A DNA stretch of 64,000 bases. It comes from Ptiloglossa arizonensis (Eukaryota > Arthropoda > Insecta > Hymenoptera > Colletidae). Location of the stretch: assembly GCF_051014685.1 (NCBI RefSeq), contig NC_135059.1:868001-932000 (forward strand). The letters are read 5' to 3'. The notes under the pieces are model-generated. The model ran no database searches and was not told where the DNA came from. It saw only the letters and a program-made list of their open reading frames with translations. Numbering within the stretch: position 1 is the first letter of the stretch; every line of letters starts with the position of its first letter. A program made the position numbers and the translations under genes. Positions 39,101 to 51,187 of the stretch are shown in pieces.

Positions 39101-39694
39101 CGTTTTTGCTCAGCTTCGAGTTTCACATAGAATCTACCGATTCGCTTAAAAACAAAACATACCTCGTCGGTGCGAGGATTGTTTTAATAGAGAAAATACA
39201 TTTTAACTGCATTTTAATTCTAGAACAAATTGCTTTGCCTTCCTAACGAGGTTTAAATTACGGTAACGTTGACCGGCCCGGTCGTTGTGTTCCCTTTTTC
39301 GCGACTGTACTCGTACGTGTGATCGAAGACAGAACAGCATCGGTACACGCGATGATTTTCATTTTTCAAGAGGTACCGGTGTCCAATGAGACGTCTCGCG
39401 AAAGAGATTGCGAAAGTTCGTGCAGACCGAAGGATAAATAACGAGGAATCGCGCGACGCACGCAAGAGGATCGGCAATCGAAGCAACCTCAGGATCTTCT
39501 CCTGACCACCGTTACACTCCCCGACCCGAGAATCGATCCACGTTCCAACGATCGATGACCAATTACTTCGATAGAAACGATATTTATCATTTAGCATCGC
39601 TTACCTCCGATTTGACGGCTGCGCCGATGGAAAAGTCGACGGTACAGAGTACCGCCACTAACGTCACGAATAATTTAAACAGCGCGGAATTCAT
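36117..39694 (-). CDS. Small secreted six-cysteine protein, unknown family (three exons, 138 aa)
   Basis: Exons in transcript order: 39694-39605, 38319-38144, 36267-36117. Donors gtaagc and gtaagt and acceptors tgtttctag and ttctctttcag pair in phases 0 and 2, giving 138 residues and a TAA stop. The ATG sits in a perfect gccacc context. Residues 1-24 are a clear signal peptide (MNSALFKLFVTLVAVLC, cleavage probably near GAA). A charged propeptide-like stretch with RR and KR dibasic sites follows (KR just before the first Cys). Then comes a compact domain with six Cys spaced C-x4-C, CGWNAYNPF, C-x-C-PDETYK-C, and AYVYHC, with two N-glycosylation sequons (NVS, NTT), and an acidic tail. I do not recognise the family. 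A secreted peptide, hormone-like factor or binding protein are all possible; I claim only secretion and disulfide stabilisation. Confidence 0.8.
36268..38143. other. Second intron of the secreted-protein gene
   Basis: A 1.9-kb AT-rich stretch between exons 3 and 2 on the minus strand. No other feature is seen apart from a short alternating CG/TA/CA tract near 37,275-37,320. Confidence 0.6.
38320..39604. other. First intron of the secreted-protein gene
   Basis: A 1.3-kb intron between signal-peptide exon and middle exon on the minus strand. A minus-strand open frame at 39253-39597 lacks a usable acceptor and is not called. Confidence 0.6.
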
Positions 39695-40202
39695 GGTGGC
39701 TGTCGATTTTTCGAACTTTCAACTTGTCGAGTGGTCGCCGACCGTGAACACCGCTAGGACAACCGGCTAAGGACGAGCAACGGAGCCTTTCCTCGAAAGT
39801 TCCTTGCTCCCCGATCTTCTCTCTTTTTCCTCGGGTACTTCTCGGGGACGTCTCTGTTATACTCGAGTCGGAGGCAGCGTGTTGGCGGGTGTGATGACTT
39901 TTGTCGTACGTTGTTCGGACAGCGAGATACGGACAGAGAGGTCTTTGAATGAATCTCGAGGCGGGATAGACCCGCGCAGTGGCTCGACCAGAAACGTGTC
40001 TGCAAGGATGGACCTCTCTCGAGGACTCGCGATCTGGTACTGATGCCGCCGGATGCTAGCGGGTGAATTCAAACAAGTGCACGCGTGCTCTTTCGCCGTT
40101 CGAGCAATACGTCTACGTACGCGGATTCCGCGGTGCGTCTTCCGACTTTATACATAGACTGACGCCTCGTATAGAATGAGGAGACTTTAGAGATGCCGGC
40201 AG

Positions 40203-40210
40203 TTTATATA
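40203..40210 (-). promoter_or_regulatory. TATA-like box upstream of the secreted-protein gene
   Basis: TATATAAA on the minus strand about 510 nt before the ATG at 39694. An arthropod-type initiator TCAGTC follows at 40162-40157, about 45 nt downstream, which is further than usual. A second TATAAA lies at 40152-40147. The surrounding 250 nt are GC-rich and contain GAGA tracts. The start site is not established. Confidence 0.35.
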
Positions 40211-43200
40211 GGCAGAGCTAGCTGCTGCCGGGGCGGGGGCGGGAACGTCGGAGGGGGTCTCTTCAAGAAGGAACGAGAGAGACCGAGGTAGAGAGCGCGA
40301 GGGTAGACGCGGTGCCGGGAACGGAGATCAGAATTGTAATAATAAGAACAACAGTATTAATAATAATCACCTTTAACTATCCTCTGACATTTGCGTTTAT
40401 TCTTGGTTTATTGTCGATTCGTCGATCGATCGGGCTCGAACGTCTCGATGATATTGGATCAACCGGACGATGACGATAGGGAGTAAATACCATTGAGAGC
40501 GTACAATCGGGAACGATCGGGGGGTACGCCGCTTGTGATTTTCTTTTTTTAAGTATCGTCCTTAAACGAAGGAGGTTCGCGGCGATCTCGAGACGTAAAT
40601 TTTGGTATCGTTTTACGGATGTTCGATGCTCGTCGTAACCGCGATCGAGAACAGAATAGTCCCGATGAGTTTCTTTCATTTTCCATTACGTGGCTTTTCT
40701 AGTTTGCCTCGAACGTTTACCGAAACTGAACGCTATTGTACCGTGTTCGGATGTTACGAAAAATTGTAGACTCCTTTCGTTCTCTGGAGGCTAGATTAAC
40801 AAGGGAACGTTTCTGAAAATTTTGCGCGAACCAACCACCGAGAAAATTATGGTTTTTCTATCTCAGTCCGCGAACGACTTCGTAAACGCGAAATGCGTTT
40901 CTTCGATAACGTACAACCGTTTCCGATTGTTTAGTTTGTTTTTTTCTCGTTATCGGAAATAAACATCGGGCGGCAAAACTTTCGCGGTAGTTTTACGTTA
41001 CAAAACATAAACGTAATTTTGCTACGTCTGGAAGATTACCGACGTATTTACCGACCGTTGTAACGGTTTGGTCACGTGGCTGAATTATACGTCGCCAAAA
41101 TATTTTGCTGCGCCTTGTGTTTCATGAAACCGTTGCACTAAAGCGTGCGATTATTCGTGTATCGTATCAATCGTTCTATTTTTCTACTTATTTCATCGAA
41201 CTATTTTGCAGTTCCAATTGAATTATCTCGATCAAAATACATATTGCCATGCATAATTTGAACGCACTTGCATTGAATTATAATTTTTTTATATCTTTCA
41301 TCAAATTCCTTTATTTTAAGGTGAAATAAATTTCGAGAGATTTAATAATGGCATCTCTTGTCATTGATTGTATCTCCATTTAAAGTGTACCTTCGTTACT
41401 TTATGTTTCGCAGATTGATTTGTTTTCACCGACAGATAATTCCGTTGAAACTGCAAAATAGACCGATAAAATAAATGGAAAAGTAATACGATTTATACAA
41501 GTCATCTTGTTATTACAAACAGATACGATTTTAAAGTTTCGAGCGTCACATCGAAAATCGAATTAGTGTAAACATTTTGGAGTAAACGTATACTGGAATT
41601 ATCGAGTACCAATATAGTTTAAGAAAACGAACAAAGAGTAGATAGGCAAAACCGAAAGACGGGCCTCGTAAATAAAAATAGATATTGTAGCAAGCTAAAA
41701 GTTTCGTATCTTTTAAAACAAAACTTCCTCGCGAATTGTCCAGATATCTTAATTCCTTGTCAAACGTTGATCTTTTTCCACATTCAAACCGTGTACCGCT
41801 CACAGCTACAACGAATATCCTCTGCTATGTTCGATGCGGAAAAAAGCCATCTTTTCGCCCATAAATTGCGTCTTTGCGCTAGTACAGCTATTGGGGATTA
41901 CTTTATACGAAACGAAATTCGATAGCGAAATAACCTTCTAATTCGTACTAATGAAAAAACCATTTTCAAAAATTCTAAACGCTAAATTCCACTCGGAGGC
42001 ATTCTCTTCAACGGTATACGTTTTGCCAAAAATCGTATTAGACTTGTAAGACAATTGACCAATTTTGAAAAATTTCGACCAATTTCGTTCGATGGAATTT
42101 ATTAAAAGAACGATTCTACTTAAATTTCAAAGCATAATAGATCGGTTTTGCGTCATCATCTATCCGGATCGATCGCTTGGTCGACGCGGAGGAAGATCGG
42201 TGCGCAGAGAACCGAAGTAGAGATCGTTTAGATTTCTCAATTTCTAACAAGACTTGGATCCCCTCTTGTTACGCGTATCGGATGTGAAATCCGAAGTGAG
42301 CGCGAGTTTACGCGTACTCGGTGCAGCTGGTGTATAGGGAAAAATCGAAACGGGCCGATCGGGAGCGTTGTTTACTCGTTGCGTGTAGGGTCGCCCACGG
42401 GCATTTTAGTCCGACGACAGATAAGCGCACGTGAGTCAGAATGCAGGGGCTTGACGGGGGCCCGTCAGCTTCTCGACCAATGGCACACGGCTTCGAACGT
42501 GACGTCCGGATCGCCTCATGCGCGTTCGAGAACACGATCTATCGAACCTCATTGATTTTCTCGTTCGATCGTGCCGTCGATTTCGCGGCGCGTAAAACGG
42601 AGTAAAACGTTTCTCGTGCTTCCACGAGACGGCGGGGTTTCCCGATATCAATGAGACGCAGTTGCAACCTTCGATGAAAATTTGTCGTCACGATCGTGTT
42701 TTTCCCATCGATCTCGATTTCTCGAACGGATTTTTCAAAATCGCGCCGCGCTCGAACATATGGTACACCGAGGGTAAAAATACGCATCGCGCGATAAATT
42801 CTCGGCATTCGATTCAAGCACGCGTCCGTCGCGCTGTGTTTTGTGTGTTGCAGTTGTTGTTTCTTTTTTCTCTTTTTTTGGGCAGCTTTCTATGTCAACG
42901 GATCGCGTCAGCGGTGTAACGTAAAACGTAAAACGAGCTTATTTTTTCGTTGGAAAACTGCGCTTCGAGCACTGCGGCATCAAATTTCGTGGGCAGTATC
43001 GATTACGTGATAAAATTTTGCAAAAAAAAAGGTCAACGATGACGAGTTTTCGGGTCGTTTCTGACGCAGAGTTGTCGAAATGTCGCTCTACCAGAATGAT
43101 GTAACATCGTCTCGGGATGAATACGAGGTAAATACGAGATAGAACGAGAGGAAAATCGTTCGTAAATTGCACGACATCGGAGATCGAGCTTACGACCGTT

Positions 43201-44776
43201 TTTCACATCCAAATCGTGTCGTTTTACTTCCGGAGAGTAATCTTACACTTTTTGCGCAATTTGTTATTCGAAATCGTTGAACTTTTGCCTTCTGTTTGCA
43301 TCTGTTCGCTCTTCGTTTCTACAAATATTTAATCGGTCGATAAACGATTGGCAACGAAACCCGCACGACTTGGAATTACTTCAAATTCGAAATTTATACA
43401 TTTGATATTTCGTACTCACGCTTCTATCGTAATTAAAGAGCTGATCGTACGATCGATCTCGATCGGTATCGATGAGAATTCAATTTACAAAGTCCCGAAG
43501 TTTACGTGAAATCGTTCGTTTTAAATGCGATACTCGACTCCTCGAGTCTGCAGCCTCCGACACGTAGAATTCGATCCAACGATCGATGCGACAAAATTTA
43601 TTTACATATCATAAATGGAGAACGCTTCCATTTCTAATGGAAAAAGTGGAATGGAAGAGATAACATTGTTCGAACTCTTTTTCCCATTCGATATTTCGTT
43701 TCGTATATACTGTATACAATTTTGGTACAATAAGGACCTATTATTATTCTTGAAATAGCGAAACGATAATGTACATTATCGTTCGCATACGAAATACAGA
43801 ATCGTTCATTTTAGAAATTTTAATGTTAAACCATGGAAGTATACGCAATTTATTTCCACCGTTTTGAACGATCGAATACTTCTTTTCCAGACATTGTTTT
43901 ATCGATTGGATCTGTTTCCTTCAACTTCGTAAATTTACTTTGCGCAACATCAAACTGAAAATTCGGTAATGATACTTTTCTTCTATGAAGAAGATTGCGC
44001 AAAGACAGCTTCGATATCTTCGATATCGAACACTTACGAAATTTTCGAAGACGTTGGGTCTCCAAAGTGATGTTACACGAAATAAATTTCCAAGAACCGA
44101 AGCGAAATATCACGTTAACCATGGGTACGATAGAGACGGAGTTCCACTTTTAAACAGAATTCAACGTTCGTTCGATTTTCAGCATAAAAAGTACGACGTT
44201 TCGCGTTAAAAAAGCGAAATTGATTCTCGAAAACGCTTACAAATTTACAACAAAAGTACACAGTACGCGGTGTACTCTCCCCTTCGTATTCCCCATAATT
44301 TACAAGTTTCTCAAGGTGAGCGTGTCAGGTAACTCATTCTCTGGATACATGAGACTAACGACGAGTTAATTACCCAAGGAAACGTTCGATGTACATTCGA
44401 AACCTGTGCGCGATCATTTTTCCTCACCTTGGGACTGAACGAAACAATGTGTAAATAACTCTAACCATGGTCGCGCTAATTATTTCGATCGAAACTTTTT
44501 TATGGTAGATTGTAGAGGATCCCTTTGAAAGTCGTTCTAGATGTTCTACCCTCAAGATCTTTTTCTCGGTCTGCGATTCAGATTTAACCCATCTTTTCTC
44601 GATCTTCGACGCGTTTCGTCGTTTTTATCGCTAGAATTACCGATAAGTTCCGGTGTATTAAAGTCTTTCTCGTACGTGTCTCGGAAAAGTTGTGATCGAA
44701 GAAAAAGAGGTACTTATGAAATTGTTTATAAGTAAAAAATAGAAAATGTCTTATAATGTCTTTTGAATACATAATA
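40211..44776. other. No gene recognised; one promoter-like CpG patch
   Basis: CpG-containing but AT-leaning DNA with only short, non-protein-like open frames. The patch at about 42,170-42,900 is richer in GC and carries a CCAAT box, CACGTG, TGACGT and a perfect hairpin (tgacgggggcccgtca), so it could be a promoter or enhancer. Confidence 0.4.
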
Positions 44777-44826
44777 GATGGTTCAATAAATTTTATCGAA
44801 CGGCAAAACTTATCGAGCAACCTAGT
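44777..44826. repeat. Palindromic mariner-end-like repeat, copy 1
   Basis: About 50 nt in which ggttcaataaattttatcgaac is followed by ggcaaaacttatcgagcaacc, so the two ends are inverted copies of GGTTGNTCGATAAGTTTT. The end motif resembles mariner-type terminal repeats. No transposase is nearby. A diverged copy of the pair at 45.27-45.38 kb. Confidence 0.6.
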
Positions 44827-45270
44827 ACCATGGGAGCTATTAAAAGCAAATTTCATTTTAAAACAGTTGAAATCAGTGATTTTGATTTGTTGGTGAATCT
44901 AGTGTCAAAAGAGTGATCGTCGCCGGATATCGAATCCGATGGTGTTGGCGTTCGATCGCAGTATAATTGACAATTCGGACCCCATAAATCGTGCCTGTTT
45001 AGAAGCTAAGAGATTCGAAGCACCCATTTGAACTCTTTTTCAAGTAACTTAGACAACTTTAACAGTTTACTCCGTACATTTTTTTAGTTATCTGTTACAG
45101 AACACATCCCGCCTAATTTGATGTATTATTCTTTGTATATTTTTGTTTATTTTTATGTCCCGGTACACTATTGGGACTTGTTCCGGTATACGATAAATAA
45201 TAAACAATAATAATGACTTTTATTTTATTGGTAATCGATGTGGTCGGCCTTGGTAAAAATTGCCACGGTA
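44827..45270. other. Spacer between palindromic repeats
   Basis: AT-rich, no gene seen. It could be the interior of a degraded non-autonomous element bounded by copies 1 and 2, but no coding trace remains. Confidence 0.35.
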
Positions 45271-45380
45271 TAATAGGTTGTTCGATAAGTTTTATCGAAC
45301 GACAAAACTTATCGAGTAACCCAGTACTGTACTGTTCGATAAGTTTAATGGAACGACGAAACTTATTGAACAACCTGGTA
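45271..45380. repeat. Two tandem palindromic mariner-end-like repeats (copies 2 and 3)
   Basis: Two units of about 46 nt stand head to tail. Each begins with TGTTCGATAAGTTT and ends with its inverted counterpart (AAACTTATCGAGTAACC, then AAACTTATTGAACAACC). The first also contains a perfect inner hairpin gttcgataa-gtt-ttatcgaac. GTAC follows both units and could be part of the element or an insertion site. Confidence 0.75.
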
Positions 45381-46307
45381 CAAATATACGAAGAGAGACG
45401 CGAGGAACGCCGAAATGCCTCGCAGCTCGAATAATGTCGCGTTATCGCGGTTGATTCTTGCATGCTAATTGATGCGCGTCATTTCATCGCGTCCCGCAGC
45501 CTTGCGCGCCGTTGGAAACGTTGAAATATCGACGGGGCGCTGCTTTCTGTAAGTCACGGAGGGTTGGATTTGACATTAGGAACTCGAGCTTGCCAGCGGG
45601 GCATCAGCTTGGCAGAAAATTCCAGTCTCCGTTTCTCGTTCTCGGTCTTGGATCAAGGTTTTCCCGAAAGAACGTAAAAGACTACCGAGAAGACGTTTTT
45701 TGTTTCCGCGCCCAATGTTTCACGAGCTCGTGGACGTTTTAAAGGAAATTGTTCTTTAAAACGTACGATATTACTTAGCTATTGGGGTGGTAATTTTCCG
45801 CAAAGGCTATACTTAACCTTCGATCCTACTTTGATTTTACGTCAACTTCGATGGAAGGCAGATATCTTGTAAATATTCGAAAAAACCTGGAAGAAATAGA
45901 ATAGAAACTATCGGTGTATTTAACTGCAGGATTCTATGTGTAAATAAATAGAGAAGTGAACAAAAATGAGGTAGTACAGAATAAATTACAACGTTTTCTC
46001 GGATGAACGCGATTCGATTTTCAATAGAAAGAGAAAAAGGTATTGCGATTTACCTGAAAACAATCGGTGAGTCGATCGAAACGCTAATCGAGTTAGGTCG
46101 AAAGAGAAGAAGATATTAAACAGTCGGTCAATGTTCGCGTTTTTCTTGCAGCTCGCGTTATTATTGGAGTGACAGGCTTGATTTACACGCACGGTAGGTG
46201 GTAGGAAAGCGATCGGTAAAACGTTAAACAATATATTTCCAGTAGAAACGGTCAGTAACACGTAGCTCCAGCATCTTCATTGAAAATAAATAGTGTAATA
46301 TTCTTTT

Positions 46308-46368
46308 GGCTGGTTGCCAGCCGACTAAATGTATAATGTAAATCAAACGTTAGCGTCTCGCTAACGTT
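46308..46368. repeat. Two adjacent short perfect hairpins, the second followed by a T-run
   Basis: ggctgg-ttg-ccagcc (46308-46322) is followed 23 nt later by aacgttagcg-tct-cgctaacgtt (46346-46368), then gg and five T. Function unknown. If this DNA were transcribed by RNA polymerase III the T-run could act as a stop, but no A/B box is apparent. Confidence 0.5.
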
Positions 46369-48234
46369 GGTTTTTCCCTATTTATATTCTAGAAGAGTTA
46401 CGGTTTCGGATCTTTATCTTTCCGATCGTGTGTAGATGCGTAACTTTCTAATCGAAGAAATTGAAAATCGTCCAATCGTGATACATCGAGCAGAAAAAGT
46501 TCACGGAAAAATTATACCGATCAGGATTCTTTTCTCTGTAGATTTAGAATTTGAACGATGTCTTTTAGAATTTGTATTTTGATATTGTTGCTCGAACATC
46601 GCACGTTTCTAGTGTTCTTGGCGAAATGTTTCTTGTTCTTTCGACGATTCTTTCGATCACGATCGTCTGTCACGGCTATCATTTTTCCGGTAAGCGTGTG
46701 ACGTTTCGGTTTTACAGTCCGTCAGTGTAAGAGGTATTCCGAGAAGCAAATCAGGCGAGTTCGTACGAGTAGTCACGTAACGGGGCCGTGTGATTCCGCT
46801 TAGAATTTTTATGGCTTAAATGAGATATAATTGTACAAAAGGAGTTACGTACGATCGCCGTGCGTACAACCCACTGAACCTGTGTGGTCTTGTACGCTCC
46901 AGTTCTTTCCCGACCCTTAATCCGTCCTCGTTCGAAGAAACGTGTGTTCACATGTATGTGGATTTTCCAATGGCAACAGGTCGCCGAAGTCTTCGTCGCG
47001 TCTTCAATCGAGGAAATTCTAATACATGCTCCGAACCAATTCTATATTTCTAAGGTGATGCAATATTCTTCATAACCTGCGTTTGACCTCGAGTTTTAAA
47101 CATCGATTATTTTGTTCGATGTAAACGAACAATTTTCTTTTTCGACGTTAAAAGTAAACGGAACTGTTGTCGATCGAGGCTAGGATCGCTCAATAGAACG
47201 TCCGTAGTCGAGTCCGATTTTATTATTTTTTTACGTAGAATCGAAGTCAACGATTAACCAATCTTTTGAATCACTTGTGGGTATAGATAACGGTCGATGA
47301 ATATAAAATTCGAGAGAAGGAAAATGCCTTTGCACGCGCGTCGTGAATGGACGCGTGCACCAAAACCGATTATATGACAGTGATCACGTATCGAAACTCG
47401 ATACTGGGAATTTTACAGCTACTGGTTATCGTAGGTCCCTAATGACGTCAACATCGTCCACGAAGAGCTGAGAAATTCCTCGAAATATACCCACCGCGAT
47501 CTGTACACGATTAGGAAGAATTCTTCATCGTTCTGCTGAATGGTCTGGGTTAGGTCAAGGGAAGAAACGTTTCAGCACCGGTAGAATTTCTGTCGATGAC
47601 CGAATCACGGTTCTTCGTGATTCGATGCACATTATTTAAAATATACTGGGACTCTTGGGGGAGTTATTTGAACGATTTACCGCTCAATTTCAAGTCTCAA
47701 GTTAAGAAACTGTTACGTTCCATCGTTTACGATGGACGATATCGATCTGAAAAAAATAGCATAGACGATTTCTTTCGCAGAAATAAATGGATTGTGTAAA
47801 ATTTAGTTTTTCAATTGTTCCGTTTGCGACTACACGATTCGTTTCTTCACTCGTAGCTTTTATTGCGAGATTTTGTCGCCGAGACGTTGATAGTTCGATT
47901 GAGTATTAATTTTCCACAATTATCAATTTCTTTTCGTTTTACGATCGATACAATAGAATAGATAATCAGAGAAGTTGTCTATAATTCTTTGCGTAAGCAT
48001 AATCAAAGATAAATTATCGGTAACTCAAACGATAGATCGGGAAAGGGACGATTAATTTACGAAGCCCGAGAAAAATATATAATATAATTTTTAAATTTTA
48101 CCTATAAATTTAATCATAAAAACTAGAGAAAGTGAATAATGAAAATAATCTTCTTACCTGAAAGAAACATTAAAGAACTGAGTGGTAAGTACTAAGAATC
48201 AGTTTCTGTTAGATACGTTCGGTTTTCTATCTAG

Positions 48235-48428
48235 GACTACGTGCCATTGTCCATTCCAGGAAGGATATTTGGGAAAATGTAAAAGGTGGGTGAGAGAAGC
48301 ATTAATTATGGTTGAGAATATGTCGCCCACAAATCTCTATCGTCAGACGATATTCCAAGAAGGGCCAAAATGCGTCCTCAGTTTTCTCGGAAGTAGTGCA
48401 TATTTCAGTTACGAAGGTGCAACAGGAA
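48235..48428 (+). other. Exon-like segment, phase 2 to 1, unknown product
   Basis: An acceptor (ttttctatctag) and a strong donor (gtgagt) bracket 194 nt open in one frame. The translation is Cys-containing and not low-complexity (CHCPFQEG at its start, SAYFSYEGATG at its end). I do not recognise it and no neighbouring exon with matching phase was found, so chance is a real alternative. Confidence 0.22.
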
Positions 48429-50578
48429 GTGAGTTTTCTAACTCTCGGAATCATTTCTGCTCGAGAAAAATTAATTGCAAATATTCGGTAAGTCTGCATC
48501 TACGCTATTCGGAACAAATTTTTTTCAATATCGACTCCAATAGGTAGAGATAATAAAATCTTCACTTACCGTCTGAAGAAGAAGTAATTCGGAAAGAACA
48601 AATTTTTCTGAAAATCAACTATTATACTCTAGCGAGTGTTACACGATACTTTCGGTCATCGGTAATAAGATGTTTCCAAGCAGTTTTATTTTACTTTAAC
48701 GCGAGCAACACCAATTGTTTATTTAATAAAAAGAAATACGCGAAAGGTGTCCATGAACTCTTCGTTAATTTTGCACCGACCGAATGGACGACCAAAAGGT
48801 ATTTCACGCGTAAGTTTATATCGCATCGTGCTCTTTAAAAATTTTGAAATCGATGCGTTTATTTTAATTGCTCAATTTCAGGAGTAAAGTGCACGTATCG
48901 TTTGTTCGTCGTCCTTCGTCGCGGATTGGTCTTCTGAATTCAACGACAACGCAAAATTTTCATCAACGAGGTATATGGAATTCTTCTAACCGTTTCCAGG
49001 AAGACCACCTTTTCCTAGAGATACTTTCAACCGTTTGTGGGTTTTTATAAGTAGCCATTGTAGGTATCTACTCACTTTATCGTCCCGGTGTTCATTCTGT
49101 TCCGGTTTTTAAATAAGTATCTACGCAATACTCTCTAGAAAAGGTACACGGTTCGAAAATTTTCCGGTGGTCGGTTGGCTTATAACAGTCGCTGCGGTGA
49201 CGCACACGACTTCCACGAAAAAAGTAACGGGGGTAGAAGTCGGCGGAACTACGCACAAGACGGGTCGAGCCCCGGTATCTTCTTAGATAACAAGTGATTA
49301 ATTTCGACACGCGGTCATTAATTAAACGTCGAAGCAGTGCGTGTGCCATGTTCTTGAAAAAGCGCACCGCTTAGCTTGATAAATTGCCGATAAAGAGACG
49401 CACGGATAACACAGAGTTAGGAGGATCGACGCGCATCGTTCTACACGCTAAACAAAGATTATGCGCGAACAAATTCGCGTCGCCGGCACAATTTAAGCAA
49501 TGGCTGACGCAAGTGAATGGTTTCTTTGGTCAGCGAGCTGACGCGATCGAAAATTATTGTGCGCGAAGGACAGTCACGATTCTACTCTTTGGCGACGCTC
49601 GGTCTCGTTGAAAATAGTGACGCGAGTCAGTTTTCGTGGTGTTCCTAGAATACCCAGGAATGCTCGTGCCGTAAAAAATTTTCTCGAACGCGACAAAAAT
49701 TATTACGCGCGAAAGACAATAACGATATCCAATTTGTCAACAGTTCGACTATAACGGAAACACGATCGGTGTTTCACCAATGTTACCAGGTTCGCTGATG
49801 TTTGTGGTTCTAGGAAATTCCGTCGTGCCAACGGTATAACCGCGACTGTCCTCTAACGTCTTTGAAACAACGACGAAATTTGAACTTGGGGTTAGATTAC
49901 GAAACAGCAATTCGTCGAACCTCGCCCTATCTTCCTGCTCGCTCGAATTTGTTCGTTCAATTGTTTTCTTCCTCATTATGGAAGAAAAAAGTTGTCAAAT
50001 GGAAAAGAATGGAAAAGAAATACGGGGAAACTTTACTCGCGAAACGTAACATTCCCAAAAAATGTAAATTAAAGAATTCTTCCGAATGCACGAAATCCAT
50101 TGTATCGTTCCTGTATCGTTTATTTTATTTTTATCGTTAAATCATCTTCCGAAAATGATCATCTTAACGTGCCTTTTCTTCGTTAAGTATTAGCAGTATT
50201 CGTTCCGTAGTTGAACTTTTCATTTAAAACACACCAGAAATGTATGCCCACTCGAGCGAAATCTCTATTACATCAGGAATAGCGTTATTATTATGTATAA
50301 TAAAAATTCGTTGATTGGATCAACGTTTCAACGTTACTACTAATCGTGACCGATGTCCTACAGCAGAATTTTTCCCATAGAAATTTGGTCAATGAAAATC
50401 AATAAGTACAACTTAATTTTGAACGAATCAAAATAGTGATTATTTTTTGTCTATAAATATTCAATGTTGGAAACCATTGCCGTATAAAAATCCTCCTTCT
50501 GAAGTCACCGCGTTTATCGGTGAACAATCATCGTCCATCGACTTCGCAAATGTCGTCAAAATAGTTGACCAAAATTGT

Positions 50579-51187
50579 TTATTCATTTTGGAAAACAATT
50601 GGTAGGTGACGCGTTGTCCTTCTCACATCTCGTTGTCGTTCGGAGATTTCGGTGAATTCTAACCTTCTGTTCGCGATCGGGACGATGTCCATTGGTTTCA
50701 TTGTTCGTCGCTTAAGACTGACCAGGAACGCGTGACTCTTCCTACAAAACAATTCCGCCGTGACTGTATCTGGGTTATTACGTAACCCCGACATTTGGTG
50801 AATTGGAGTAATTATCGTGTGACGGGCGTCATTTCCTAGATACAATACTCGATAGAGGGACCGTATCGTGGCGTGGAAAGGAAAGATCGTCGGATCGCCT
50901 TTGGCCATTCGGTCGAGTAAAGTGTCGCTTGAACGGCAGACGGCGCGACGCCGTTTATTTGCGTCCGTGATGGGACGTTGGGTCGTCGCACAGGTGCGTC
51001 CCACGGTTCTTGGCGTGTGCTGGTGTCTTATTCGCGACGTTTGCCACCGATCCGTCGGACATCGACCGTCTATTACAGCCGCTACGTCTACGTCTGGCGG
51101 ATCTATTCGCGGTAGATTAGAAGCTGGCAACCCAAGACCGACGGATCCTCTACCGTGACGCGTTGTGTAACGACGCGACCATTCCAA
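50579..51187 (-). other. Unrecognised 202-codon open frame in a GC-rich patch
   Basis: The frame is stop-free for about 600 nt and starts at an ATG, but the Arg/Thr-rich translation has no motif I know, and the plus strand is open for almost 300 nt over the same DNA. It could be a decayed transposon fragment or just a stop-poor GC-rich patch. I do not call it a gene. Confidence 0.15.

Noticed and set aside
49544..49727. Direct repeat of about 37 nt (aaattattgtgcgcgaagg and aaattattacgcgcgaaag)
   Set aside because: Similarity is only approximate and short; it may be chance in CpG-rich DNA, so it is noted but not called.
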